Positions 6,604 to 15,921 of a stretch of DNA of 37,573 nt are shown piece by piece; positions within the stretch are counted from its first letter, which is position 1; each line of letters opens with the position of its first letter. The notes beneath the pieces are model-generated. The model was not told the DNA's origin, searched no databases, and saw only the letters and a program-made list of their open reading frames with translations. Both the position numbers and the translations under genes were made by a program. The stretch comes from Pirellulales bacterium (lineage in GTDB: Bacteria > Planctomycetota > Planctomycetia > Pirellulales > JANQPP01), in assembly GCA_028289405.1 (NCBI GenBank), contig JANQPP010000162.1:1-37573 (forward strand). Direction: 5' to 3'.

Positions 6604-7827
6604 TTAGCTGCCGAAGTCGTCGAAGGCGATGTTCTCCTTCGGGACGCCCAAATCGTCGAGCATTTTGAACACGGCTTGGAGCATCATGGGCGGACCGCAC
6701 AAGTAATATTCGATGTCTTCCGGAGCCGGATGGTCCTTCAGGTATTCATCGTAGACGACTTGATGGATGAAGCCGGTCGAGCCGGTCCAATTGTCCTGCG
6801 GCAGCGGCTCCGAAAGGGCCAAGTGGAAACTGAAATTCGGGTTGCTCTCCGCGATCTCCTCGAACTCTTCCTGGTAAAAGAGTTCCCGCGAACTCCGCCC
6901 GCCGTACCAGTAGGAGACTTTGCGGTTCGTGTCGCGACGTTTGAAGAGTTCGAAGATGTGGCTCCGCAGCGGGGCCATGCCGGCACCGCCGCCGATGTAG
7001 ATCATCTCGGCGTCGGTCTCCTTGATGAAGAATTCACCGTACGGCCCGGAGATGGTGACCTGATCCCCTGGATTGAGGCCGAAGATATATGAGGACGCCT
7101 TTCCCGGCGGCGTGCCGTCCGGTGCCCGGGGAGGGGGCGTGGCGATCCGCACGTTGAGCATGATCACCCCTTCTTCGCCAGGATAGTTGGCCATGGAATA
7201 GGCCCGGACCACCGGCTCCTCGACATTCGAGACATAGCGCCACACGTTGTAGCGGTCCCAATCCTCGTGGTACTCCTCTTCCACGTCGAAATTCGCGTAA
7301 CGCACTTCATGCGGCGGGATATCGATTTGGATGTAACCGCCCGGCTTGAAGGCGACTTCTTCCCCCTCGGGCAGTTCCAACACCAATTCCTTGATGAACG
7401 TGGCCACGTTGTGGTTCGATTTCACCGTGCAGAGCCACTTCTTGGTCTCGAAGGCTTCCGCCGGGACTTCGACCTCCATGTCCTGCTTCACGGCAACCTG
7501 GCAGGAGAGGCGATAGCCTTCGCGGGCTTCGCGCTTGTTGATGTGGTTCCGCTCGGTGGGAAGGATTTCTCCGCCTCCCTCGGTGATTTTCACGCGGCAT
7601 TGGGCGCAAGTGCCGCCGCCGCCACAGGCGGAGGAGACGAAGATCCCGTTATCCGCGAGGCAGCCCAAAAGCTTTCCCCCGGCGGGCACGGCCAACTCTT
7701 TTTGCTCGTTGACCATGATCTTCACGTTGCCGCTGGCGACGAGCTTTGACTTGGCAATCAAGATCAGCACGACTAGCGCCAACACGATGGTCGTGAACAT
7801 CACCACGCCGAGAATGATTTCTGTCAT
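6604..7827 (-). CDS. nqrF: Na+-translocating NADH:quinone reductase subunit F
   Basis: This 407-aa subunit is the electron entry point of Na+-NQR. It has an N-terminal membrane anchor (MTEIILGVVMFTTIVLALVV) and a 2Fe-2S ferredoxin domain with Cys68, Cys74, Cys77 and Cys109. The FAD-binding motif is RAYSMANYPGE, the NADH site is GGGAGMAPLRSH, and CGPPMM is followed by the conserved FDDFGS C-terminus. Length and motifs match the family fully. It is 55 bp downstream of nqrE and followed after 89 bp by apbE. Confidence 0.97.
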   Translation of the reverse strand: MTEIILGVVMFTTIVLALVVLILIAKSKLVASGNVKIMVNEQKELAVPAGGKLLGCLADNGIFVSSACGGGGTCAQCRVKITEGGGEILPTERNHINKREAREGYRLSCQVAVKQDMEVEVPAEAFETKKWLCTVKSNHNVATFIKELVLELPEGEEVAFKPGGYIQIDIPPHEVRYANFDVEEEYHEDWDRYNVWRYVSNVEEPVVRAYSMANYPGEEGVIMLNVRIATPPPRAPDGTPPGKASSYIFGLNPGDQVTISGPYGEFFIKETDAEMIYIGGGAGMAPLRSHIFELFKRRDTNRKVSYWYGGRSSRELFYQEEFEEIAESNPNFSFHLALSEPLPQDNWTGSTGFIHQVVYDEYLKDHPAPEDIEYYLCGPPMMLQAVFKMLDDLGVPKENIAFDDFGS

Positions 7828-7882
7828 GTCGGTCGTTCCATCCGTCTCGCGGGCTTAAGGAAGCCCGATGAAGTAAAGTGTC

Positions 7883-8485
7883 TCAGATGCCGCCGAAGGA
7901 CATGAAGGCCAAAGCCATCAGGCCCACCGTGATGAAGGTGATGCCCAGCCCACGCAGGCCGGCGGGCACGTCGCTGTATTGCATTTTTTCGCGGATCGCC
8001 GCCAGGCACATGATGGCCAGCGCCCAGCCCACTCCGGAGCCGAGCCCGTAAACGACGCTTTCTCCGAAGAGATGGTCCCGCTCGACCATCAGCAGCGAAC
8101 CGCCCAGGATCGCACAGTTTACGGTAATCAAGGGCAGGAAAATGCCCAATTGGTTGTAGAGCCGGGGGAAGAAGCGGTCGAGCGCCATTTCCAAGATCTG
8201 CACCATGGCCGCGATCACGCCGATGTAGCTGATCAAGCCGAGGAAGGAAAGGTTGACGTCGTCGTAGCCGGCCCAATCCAAGCCGCCGGGGCGAAGCAGA
8301 TAGCGGAAGATCAAATTGTTCGCCGGAATCGTGATCCCCATGATCACGATCACGGCTATCCCTAGTCCAATGGCCGTCTTCACGTTCTTGGAAACGGCGA
8401 GGAAGGTGCACATCCCCAAGAAAAAGCCGAGGGCCAAGTTCTCCACGAAAATGGCTTTGAGAAAAATATTGATGTAGTGTTCCAT
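7883..8485 (-). CDS. nqrE: Na+-translocating NADH:quinone reductase subunit E
   Basis: This is a 200-aa integral membrane protein with about six helices. The segment NLALGFFLGMCTFLAVSKNVKTAIGLG is the conserved NqrE core and holds one of the cysteines that, with NqrD, hold the intramembrane iron. VNCAILGGSLLM holds the other. It forms the sodium channel part of the complex with NqrB and NqrD. The gene starts 3 bp after the nqrD stop. Confidence 0.97.
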   Translation of the reverse strand: MEHYINIFLKAIFVENLALGFFLGMCTFLAVSKNVKTAIGLGIAVIVIMGITIPANNLIFRYLLRPGGLDWAGYDDVNLSFLGLISYIGVIAAMVQILEMALDRFFPRLYNQLGIFLPLITVNCAILGGSLLMVERDHLFGESVVYGLGSGVGWALAIMCLAAIREKMQYSDVPAGLRGLGITFITVGLMALAFMSFGGI

Positions 8486-8488
8486 CGC

Positions 8489-9118
8489 TTAGGCCGCTTG
8501 TTCTTGTTGTTCGGGTTTCCAAGTCCGCAGGGCCCAAATGGCCAGGCCGATGATAAAAAACGCGCTGGGAGAGAGGAGCATCAGGCCGTTGGGCACGTAC
8601 CACCCTCCCTCACTGACGGGAGAGAGAACCTGAAAGCCCAACACGCTGCCGGAACCGAACAGTTCCCGCAGGAAGCCGACCAGCAGCAAGATCGCGCTGT
8701 AGCCGATGGCATTTCCCAGCCCGTCCAGCATGCTCAGGCCGACCGGGTACTTCATGGCGAACGCCTCGGCCCGGCCCATGATGATGCAGTTGGTAATGAT
8801 CAGTCCCACGAAGACGGACATCTCCTTGCTGAGGCCGTAGGCAAAGGCCCGCAAGAATTGATCGACCACGATCACCAGCGAGGCGATGATCGTCATCTGC
8901 ACGATGATGCGGATGTTGCTGGGAATGTGCCGGCGGATAAGGCTCACCGCCGCGTTGGCGAACACGGCGACGAAGATCACCGCCAGGGCCATGGTGATCG
9001 ACTTGTCCAGCCGCGTGGTTACCGCCAGTGCCGAACAGATCCCCAACACCTGTAAGGCGATGGGGTTGTTGTCGAAGATCGGTGCCAACAGCACATCTTT
9101 CGGTTTCGGGTCAGCCAT
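8489..9118 (-). CDS. nqrD: Na+-translocating NADH:quinone reductase subunit D
   Basis: This 209-aa membrane protein is homologous in fold to NqrE. The segments LGICSALAVTTRLDKSITMALA and GLIITNCIIMGRAEAFAM carry the cysteines expected to bind the intramembrane iron centre together with NqrE. It overlaps nqrC by 8 bp at its start and nearly abuts nqrE, the usual tight nqr arrangement. The C-terminus (KPEQQEQAA) is polar and not conserved. Confidence 0.97.
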   Translation of the reverse strand: MADPKPKDVLLAPIFDNNPIALQVLGICSALAVTTRLDKSITMALAVIFVAVFANAAVSLIRRHIPSNIRIIVQMTIIASLVIVVDQFLRAFAYGLSKEMSVFVGLIITNCIIMGRAEAFAMKYPVGLSMLDGLGNAIGYSAILLLVGFLRELFGSGSVLGFQVLSPVSEGGWYVPNGLMLLSPSAFFIIGLAIWALRTWKPEQQEQAA

Positions 9119-9890
9119 CGCGCCGCTCCCTTAGCTTTTCGAGAAATGGTCCAAAGGCGTCCTCGCCGATCCAATAGCGGACGAGTTGGGACACGCCCCG
9201 CGACGTGATCGTGGCTCCGGACAGGCCGTCAATCTGGTATTTGGATTCAGGCTCATCGGGATCCACGGTTCCCTTAATGACTTGGATTCGCGGCTGTTCT
9301 TCTGGGCCGAACAGTTTCTTGCCTTCCCACTGGGCTTTCCAGCGGGGATTGTCCACTTCGCCCCCCAGGCCGGGCGTTTCCGCGTGCTCGTAAAAGGTGA
9401 TTCCATTCACGGTATCGAGGTCATTCTTGATCGCCAAGAAGCCGTACAGCGTGGACCACAGACCTTTCCCGTAAATGGGGAGAATCACCTGTTCAAGCTG
9501 GCTGCCATTTTGGACAAGATAGACAAAAGCATATTTTTCCCGCCGCCCAATCCCGGCCAGGTCCGCATCGTCCTTGATGGGGATACTCAGTCCCTCTGTC
9601 CGCGCGGCCTGTCGCTGGTCGAACGTGGCCGGGTCGACCGTGGACTCGTCTACATATTCACCCGTGGACAAATCGACAATTCGGCTCTCGATCTGCTGAA
9701 ATTGCTCTTTGATCTCACGTTCCGGATCGTAGATCCCCGCCGCCTGCAGGATATTTTTCCGTTTGTCGCGTTCTTTGTTGAATTCCTGCTGGGAACGCAG
9801 CCCCACTGCCGCACTAGAAACCAACACCGAACAGATGATGCAAACCAATGTCGCTACCAAGAAGGTTTTACTAACCGATTCACGTGCCAT
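9111..9890 (-). CDS. nqrC: Na+-translocating NADH:quinone reductase subunit C
   Basis: This 259-aa subunit has one N-terminal membrane helix (TFLVATLVCIICSVLVSSAAVG) and a large periplasmic flavin domain. The FMN attachment motif SGATITS places the covalently modified threonine at residue 227, the target of ApbE. GLGGEVDNPRWKAQW is also a conserved family segment. The gene overlaps nqrB by 11 bp and nqrD by 8 bp. Confidence 0.97.
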   Translation of the reverse strand: MARESVSKTFLVATLVCIICSVLVSSAAVGLRSQQEFNKERDKRKNILQAAGIYDPEREIKEQFQQIESRIVDLSTGEYVDESTVDPATFDQRQAARTEGLSIPIKDDADLAGIGRREKYAFVYLVQNGSQLEQVILPIYGKGLWSTLYGFLAIKNDLDTVNGITFYEHAETPGLGGEVDNPRWKAQWEGKKLFGPEEQPRIQVIKGTVDPDEPESKYQIDGLSGATITSRGVSQLVRYWIGEDAFGPFLEKLRERRDG

Positions 9891-11100
9891 AGCGGGCCAC
9901 CCTTCGCTTTACGTTCGCCTGAACCACGAAATGATCGATCAAAGGCGCCAGCACGTTGCCGAACAAGATCGCCAGCATGATACCCTCCGGATAGGCCGGA
10001 TTGATCACGCGGATGAGGATCGTCATCGCCCCAATCAAAACACCGTAAACCCATTTCCCCACTGACGTCACGGCTGCGGAGACCGGATCGGTCGCCATGA
10101 ACACCGTGCCGAAGGCGAATCCGCCCACGACCAGATGCCACCACGGCGGCAAAAGGAACATGGGATTCGAGGAACTCCCGACGGCCCAAAACAGCGTGGA
10201 GAGCCCGCCCGCTCCTAGGACCACCCCCGCCATGATCTGCCAGGAGCCGATACCCGTGGCGATCAGCACGACCGCGCCGACGAGGCAGGCCAAGGTGGAC
10301 GTCTCGCCCATCGAGCCTTGCATCCAGCCGAAAAAGGCTTGCCACCAAGTGACGTCCTGAATCGCGGAGAGGCCCTCCGCCACGGGAGCCACGGCCATTA
10401 TCCCCAAAGGGGTCGCGCCGCTGAACCCGTCCGCCGCCGTCCAAATCGCGTTGCCCGTAATGGCGGCAGGATACGCGAAATATAGGAAAGCCCGGGCCGT
10501 CAGCGCGGGATTCAAAAAGTTCTTGCCAGTTCCCCCGAACACCTCCTTACCCAATACGACCCCGAACGTGATTCCCAAGGCGACTTGCCACAAGGGAATT
10601 GTAGGGGGGAGTGTCAAAGGAAAGAGGAGGCTCGTAACCAGGAATCCTTCGTTTACCTCGTGCCGTCGCACGATACTGAAGAGCACCTCCCAAAAACCGC
10701 CCGCGATTACCGTGACGATGTACACCGGCAGAAAATAAAGCGTCCCCAACAGGATGTTGGAAACGATATTTCCCGGATCGTAAGACAAGCCGCTCGCGGA
10801 CATAATCGCGTCGCGCCAATCGTCGTAGGCGTTTACGTCGGGCATCTCCGCGATGGCCTGGTTGGCCTGGTAGCCCGTGTTGTAGATGGCCATCGCCGTG
10901 CAAGGAATCAAAGCGACCACGACGACGATCATGATCCGTTTCAGGTCGATGCTATCCCGTACATGCGTTGGCCCGCTGGTCACGTCAGCGGGCGTGTACA
11001 GGAACGTATCCGCCGCTTCATAGAGGGGGAAAAGATGGCGGAGTTTCCCCTCTTTTCCGAACGCGGGCTCAACTTTGTCGAGGAATCGGCGAAACATCAT
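9880..11100 (-). CDS. nqrB: Na+-translocating NADH:quinone reductase subunit B
   Basis: This 406-aa multi-span protein binds riboflavin and a covalent FMN. The FMN motif DGFSGATPLG gives Thr230 as the attachment site. Further family markers are GKEVFGGTGKNFLNPAL and TDPVSAAVT. It is the main sodium-translocating subunit. Two adjacent ATG codons (11100 and 11097) could start it. It follows nqrA by 36 bp and overlaps nqrC. Confidence 0.97.
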   Translation of the reverse strand: MMFRRFLDKVEPAFGKEGKLRHLFPLYEAADTFLYTPADVTSGPTHVRDSIDLKRIMIVVVVALIPCTAMAIYNTGYQANQAIAEMPDVNAYDDWRDAIMSASGLSYDPGNIVSNILLGTLYFLPVYIVTVIAGGFWEVLFSIVRRHEVNEGFLVTSLLFPLTLPPTIPLWQVALGITFGVVLGKEVFGGTGKNFLNPALTARAFLYFAYPAAITGNAIWTAADGFSGATPLGIMAVAPVAEGLSAIQDVTWWQAFFGWMQGSMGETSTLACLVGAVVLIATGIGSWQIMAGVVLGAGGLSTLFWAVGSSSNPMFLLPPWWHLVVGGFAFGTVFMATDPVSAAVTSVGKWVYGVLIGAMTILIRVINPAYPEGIMLAILFGNVLAPLIDHFVVQANVKRRVARYGT

Positions 11101-11136
11101 GCACCAAATGGAGTGTCCTGAAAGCGTTGCGGAATC

Positions 11137-12486
11137 TCAGCCTTCGGCTTCGATCTCGTCGAGGCGTTCCCGCAGAATCGTGCCATAGTCGTATTTGCCG
11201 GGGCAAACGAACGTGCAGAGGGCCAAGTCTTCCTCATCGAGCTCCAGGCAACCGAGCTCCTGAGCCTGTTCCAGATTGCCCACGATGAGCGATTTCAGCA
11301 GATGGGTGGGCATCAAATCGAGCGGCACGACCTGTTCGTAAGTCCCCACCGGCACGATCGCCCGCCGGCTCCCTTGCAGGGAAGTGGTCCAGGGAAAGCG
11401 TTTTCCGCCGCCTAAAAAGCCGGAGGCGAGAATCTTCTTCACGGAGAATTTGCTAAAGCCCGGAGCCAGCCACCCCAAGAATTCCCGCTTTCGCCCTTCA
11501 TGCAGCACGGAAACTTGATTGTGGTAGCGTCCGAGATAGTTTGTGAGTGCCTGGGAACGCCGGCCACATAGCACGGATCCGGAGATCAAACGGACTTCAT
11601 CGTCGGCCAACTCTCCCTCGACGAGATCATCCAGTTTCGCGCCGAGGCGGGTCGTAACCAAATGGGGCTGCTTGACCGCCGGCCCCGCCACGGAGATGAC
11701 CCGCTGGGTCCACAGCCGGCCCGTGGAGAACAGTTTTCCCACCGCGATGACGTCTTGATATCCGATATGCCAGACTGCTTTGTTGGCGTCGACCGGATCG
11801 AGAAAGTGAATATGCGTGCCCGGCAGCCCCGCAGGATGCGGCCCCTCGAATTCTTGCAGCGAGATGAAATCGAGCTTTTCGGGCAGGAGCGACGCGCCCG
11901 CCCGCTGGCAAAGGTACAGCTTCCCCTCCGTCAGGCGGCTCAGTGCCTGCAAGCCGAAGACGAAATCTTGTGCGAACTCGGCGATCAGTGGAGCCGGGTC
12001 CGCCGCGAGTGGATGCGTGTCCATCGCCGTGACGAACAGCGAACGCGGCTGAGTATCCGGATCGGGGATATGGCTGTAAGGCCGGCTGCGCAGCGCGGTC
12101 CACAGGCCGCTTTTAAGCAGTTGTTCCACCACCGCTTCCCGCTCGAGTGTAAGCAGGTTGCGGTCATGATATGCGGTGAATTCCTCTTCGCTTCCGTCTC
12201 GGGGAGCGATCACCAATGACAAAAAACGCCGTTTTTCACCACGATTCACCGCCACCACCTCGCCGGCGACCGGCGCGGTGAACTGGACGCGAGGATTCCG
12301 TTTGTGCTCGAAGAGAGGCTGACCCAGCTTGACCGCGTCCCCTTCGCGGACCAGCATCGTGGGCCGCAGCCCCAAGTAATCCTCTCCCACCAGCGCGACT
12401 TCCGACAACGCGAGCTTCGTTTCCCGCCGCGAAGCGTCGGGCACGCCGGTAATGGGTACATCCAGGCCGCGTTGAATCTTGATCAT
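11137..12486 (-). CDS. nqrA: Na+-translocating NADH:quinone reductase subunit A
   Basis: This 449-aa soluble-type subunit has the expected start IKIQRGLDVPITG and conserved LRPTMLVREGDAVKLGQPLFEHK, HIHFLDPV, HIGYQDVIAVGKLF and the C-terminal FVCPGKYDYGTILRE. NqrA sits on the cytoplasmic side of the complex; no redox cofactor motif is expected or seen. It is the first gene of the operon nqrABCDEF-apbE-nqrM, so the operon promoter should lie in the gap 12487-12843. Confidence 0.97.
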   Translation of the reverse strand: MIKIQRGLDVPITGVPDASRRETKLALSEVALVGEDYLGLRPTMLVREGDAVKLGQPLFEHKRNPRVQFTAPVAGEVVAVNRGEKRRFLSLVIAPRDGSEEEFTAYHDRNLLTLEREAVVEQLLKSGLWTALRSRPYSHIPDPDTQPRSLFVTAMDTHPLAADPAPLIAEFAQDFVFGLQALSRLTEGKLYLCQRAGASLLPEKLDFISLQEFEGPHPAGLPGTHIHFLDPVDANKAVWHIGYQDVIAVGKLFSTGRLWTQRVISVAGPAVKQPHLVTTRLGAKLDDLVEGELADDEVRLISGSVLCGRRSQALTNYLGRYHNQVSVLHEGRKREFLGWLAPGFSKFSVKKILASGFLGGGKRFPWTTSLQGSRRAIVPVGTYEQVVPLDLMPTHLLKSLIVGNLEQAQELGCLELDEEDLALCTFVCPGKYDYGTILRERLDEIEAEG

Positions 12487-12843
12487 GCGAAATCCGGGCT
12501 AGGCCGGTTATGAGGGATTTGTGAAATAATTCACGAAGCGCGGCAAAAAAAACCGCCTCGTGTGTCAATAAAAAGATCGGCTTCGCGAATTGGATGCGGA
12601 AGTCCACATAAGCCTTTGCCGATCCAAGCTTTCCACGAAACGCACTAAATGCTCGAAACAAGTTCCGCGGCAGCATATTTCCACCGCCTACCATCCATAT
12701 TCTAGGTATGTGCGAAATGGTAGCTCCCAAAGTCCAAACCGGCAACCGGGAAAAAAGGATGGCACCCCTCGGACAAATTGTAGCGATCGCCCGGGGATTT
12801 GCACATGCAACCGCCGCTGGATTGATGCGCCTGCCAGCTCAAT
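12487..12843 (-). other. nqr operon upstream region with structured leader
   Basis: No convincing gene lies here; short (+) frames at 12590-12953 have no family resemblance. Near nqrA (on the minus strand) there is a stem-loop spanning about 12532-12563 (outer CACG/CGTG, inner GCGG/CCGC around an A/T-rich loop), and next to it a 5-bp inverted repeat GTGAA-4nt-TTCAC at 12521-12534. They would lie in the nqrA leader and could be an operator or mRNA structure. I could not place a confident -35/-10 pair. Confidence 0.35.
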
Positions 12844-15800
12844 TCAATTCGCGGTCGGATCCCATTCTCGATGAGAGAATTTCTTGCGCGGCTCGGGGGA
12901 AGGCACTCCCGAATAAGGGACCGGCTCTCCGTAGCCCGGAGAGGCGGTCATGATCCGCAGGCTATCGTCGCGCTCGCTGTACGGGTTTCCGTAAGCACCG
13001 CCAGAACCGCTGCCGTAGCCACCCCCGTAGGGGTTGCCGTATTCGCCACCATAGTCCGCGCCGTGGCCGCCACGATATGACTGCCCCCGCTCCGGCGGCG
13101 GGAGGGGTTCGAGAGGATAGACCCACTCGGTACCATGCGGTCCGTTCAACGCATGGCCATGTTCCGGCGTGATCGATTCTGAAAATCCGAGATGGACCAC
13201 GACTGTCGAAGGAACGTTGCCGCCCACCCCCGCTGACCACAGCAGCCACGTTCCCTTGGAGAGGTCGTGAAAGTCGATGTGTAATCGCACGCGGCCATCG
13301 ACTTGGATCGTCCGTCCCGTGGCGACCGTGAATTTCAACTTCCCGAAAAATGGATCGAAGAAGATGTTCTCTGAAACTTCCTTGTCCCGCAGTGGCTCGG
13401 CCACCAGGGTGATTTCCGACGAGCGCGGCGTTTCCATCGCGACCCGGATTTGATCGATTTGTGGATACTCGCCCGTCTCCCGTTTCCACGCTTGCATTAG
13501 CGTCCGCAACACCAGACTGCGGCGATGGGCTTCCGGTGTGCAGATCGTTCTTGCCAAAACTTCGGGCGTATGGAAATGGGCCTGATACGTCAAGATAGCC
13601 GCGACGACCTCCACCGACGTGCTGGGGTGATACGGTTGCCGAGGATCGAGGATCCCGTGAAACGGAGATTGGCCCGACTCGATGTTCTCCTGCATCGTTT
13701 CCGCGTCCTGTAGCACGGCGGACCACTGAAATTCCCATAAACGCCGGGCACGAGCCCGCTCCCAAGGCAGGTTGCGGAACACGAATTCATTGAATGAACC
13801 GACTCTCACCTCCAGCGGGAATTCGCCGGTCTCCCATACGGATTCCCAAAGTTGGTGTTGCAGCGCGCATTCTCTTTTCAGCGCATCCAGCAACGGCGGC
13901 ACGCTCCGGCGGTGCGCATCCACTTCGACGACCATGTCCACCAAACGCTCGGGCGTCTGGTCTTCGTGAGACCACCAGGCCAAGAGCGCGTCCCCGGCCA
14001 TGTCCTCGCACTGCGCGCCGAAGGTGTAACTCATGAGGTCTGCTTGCTCCCGGACACGCCGCGTGAGCTTCAGCAAGCCGCGAATGCAGCGCTCGGACGA
14101 TGCCAAATCGCCCTGCTGGGTGTAATGCACGGCGGCATGTTTCAGATAGTTGGCCAGCAGATGCAGATCGATCGGTTCCTCCTTGGTGAAGGCGTGGATC
14201 CGCAGACGTAACGGCTGCTCTATGGCGACGAGCACCGCGTCCAAGGCAGGCAGATCAACCTCCCCTTCCGGGAACGTAGTCGGCGGAGATGTATATTTAT
14301 CAATCACCGCCACTTCCCGCACCGCCTCCACGGCCCGCCGATACACCTCGGTCGCGCGCGGATCCTCGGGCATGGCGGCCAAAACTTCTTCCCCCGGCAA
14401 AGTCCCCTCCGGGAGCGGAATCTGATACACGCGGTAGAAAGGAATCGCGCACAGAATCAACGCCGCCGGCACGGCCAGGCAAGACCAGGCCTTGCCCCAG
14501 GCCCGGTAGGTGCCTCGTTCGCGGAGCCAGTCGTGCCGTCGTGCCCAAGACGCCACAAAGAAGGCCAACACCAATGGCCAGACCGACCACCACAAGGGGA
14601 TACCGAAGGTCCGCATGCCTACCACCCAGAAAGACGCGACGAGCACGGTAGCCAAGCCGAGCGCGTAAGCCAGCAAACCTCGGGAGATCCAAAGCGAGGC
14701 CCATTGCCCTACCGCGTAGCCGCCCAGCCAAATCAGCGGAAGTAGCGACCGGCCGGTGATCCCCAAGAAAGTCCGGCTGGCCAATTCGTCCAAGGATTGC
14801 ACTCGATTGACCGATGCCGTGGTTTGCCACACGACTGGGAGCCAGAGCATGGCCAGTCCCGCCACCAGCAGCACCGCCATGCCCCAAAGTTGCCGGCTCC
14901 ACCAGATTTTCCCCGGCGAGACACCCTGCTGCGCGAAAAAGCGAAATTGTTGTCCCGACTGGTCGCCGTGGAATACCCCGCAGCCAAGCAGCGTGGCCAG
15001 CAGGCCGTGGTGGACCATCAGCCAGCCATAATCTTGCTGGGCGGTCGTGTGCTGAATCGTAAACAGATGGAAAGCCGACACGAGAACGACCGGCGCGAGC
15101 AATGCCCACAGGTTGCCGCGGGCCGCCTGCCAGACAAGCCGCCACCAGGCGGAGGCCGGGCGATGATAGGATGCCTCCTCCATGGTGGATGCCGCTGCTG
15201 AGTGCCCGGCTCGTTTTGTGCCCAACCAGCGATGGACCAGAACCACGGAACTGAGCAAGAGCAGGCCGCTCAGGATCACTCGCCAGATTTCCCAGTCCAA
15301 GCGGGAATGAGCAATGGTCTGCTCCGTATCCACTGAGCTAGCGAGAATCTCGACCACGACCATCAGCACCGTGGCCAGCGCGGCGGCGTGGATGGCGCGG
15401 GACAGGAACAGCGAACAGAACGTGCTCCACCCCAAGCACACAATTGGGCCCAGCCACCAGTATTGATACAGAGTCCTGCCCCAATGTCCGGCCGCCGGCT
15501 GCGATTCCCAAGGGACCACGCTCGTGAGCATCATCTGCCAGCTCGCCGCATACACGTGCAACACGACTCCCAAAGCGAGCGTGAGCCCCGCGGCCGCCGC
15601 CAGTTTCCCCACCAGCAGCGACCCCGCCGTCACCGGCATGGCCCGCAATAGGTCTCGGGTATTTTCTTCCTTCTCTGCCGCGAACAGGCTGGCCCCGCAG
15701 CCCAGGGCGCACAACGCGGGAAAAAACTTCAATGCGATGAGGGTCAACATGTGGGCAGAGGCGCGAAATATTTCCGGCGCTTCCACGGCTTCGGCCCCAA

Positions 15801-15921
15801 CCGCCAGGCTTACGAAACACAGCCCCACGATGAGCAGCGTGCCCGCGAAGTCGCGCAGGAAGCGGAATTCCTTCCAGGCCAGCCGGCCGGTTTCCCGCCA
15901 CCAAGGAGAAGAGGAGTTCAT
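12844..15921 (-). CDS. ABC-2 type permease fused to a large soluble domain
   Basis: This is a 1025-aa protein. The first half (to about residue 497) is membrane-embedded, starting WRETGRLAWKEFRFLRDFAGTLL and continuing with two sets of hydrophobic segments and the ABC-2 phrase FAAEKEENTRDLLRAMPVTAGSLLVGKL. From about residue 500 it becomes a soluble, mainly helical region of unknown fold, ending in a Gly/Tyr-rich tail (about residues 945-990, e.g. YGNPYGGGYGSGSGG). The start at 15921 overlaps the ATPase stop (ATGA) and removes an implausible N-terminal extension. It is the membrane partner of the ATPase in a GntR-ATPase-permease operon. The transported substrate is unknown. ABC-2 permeases usually have 250-600 aa, so the extra half is unusual. 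Confidence 0.85.
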   Translation of the reverse strand: MNSSSPWWRETGRLAWKEFRFLRDFAGTLLIVGLCFVSLAVGAEAVEAPEIFRASAHMLTLIALKFFPALCALGCGASLFAAEKEENTRDLLRAMPVTAGSLLVGKLAAAAGLTLALGVVLHVYAASWQMMLTSVVPWESQPAAGHWGRTLYQYWWLGPIVCLGWSTFCSLFLSRAIHAAALATVLMVVVEILASSVDTEQTIAHSRLDWEIWRVILSGLLLLSSVVLVHRWLGTKRAGHSAAASTMEEASYHRPASAWWRLVWQAARGNLWALLAPVVLVSAFHLFTIQHTTAQQDYGWLMVHHGLLATLLGCGVFHGDQSGQQFRFFAQQGVSPGKIWWSRQLWGMAVLLVAGLAMLWLPVVWQTTASVNRVQSLDELASRTFLGITGRSLLPLIWLGGYAVGQWASLWISRGLLAYALGLATVLVASFWVVGMRTFGIPLWWSVWPLVLAFFVASWARRHDWLRERGTYRAWGKAWSCLAVPAALILCAIPFYRVYQIPLPEGTLPGEEVLAAMPEDPRATEVYRRAVEAVREVAVIDKYTSPPTTFPEGEVDLPALDAVLVAIEQPLRLRIHAFTKEEPIDLHLLANYLKHAAVHYTQQGDLASSERCIRGLLKLTRRVREQADLMSYTFGAQCEDMAGDALLAWWSHEDQTPERLVDMVVEVDAHRRSVPPLLDALKRECALQHQLWESVWETGEFPLEVRVGSFNEFVFRNLPWERARARRLWEFQWSAVLQDAETMQENIESGQSPFHGILDPRQPYHPSTSVEVVAAILTYQAHFHTPEVLARTICTPEAHRRSLVLRTLMQAWKRETGEYPQIDQIRVAMETPRSSEITLVAEPLRDKEVSENIFFDPFFGKLKFTVATGRTIQVDGRVRLHIDFHDLSKGTWLLWSAGVGGNVPSTVVVHLGFSESITPEHGHALNGPHGTEWVYPLEPLPPPERGQSYRGGHGADYGGEYGNPYGGGYGSGSGGAYGNPYSERDDSLRIMTASPGYGEPVPYSGVPSPEPRKKFSHREWDPTAN

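Noticed and set aside
12590..12953. Two short plus-strand frames between nqrA and the permease
   Set aside because: No recognisable domain, weak start context, and partial overlap with the permease 3' end.
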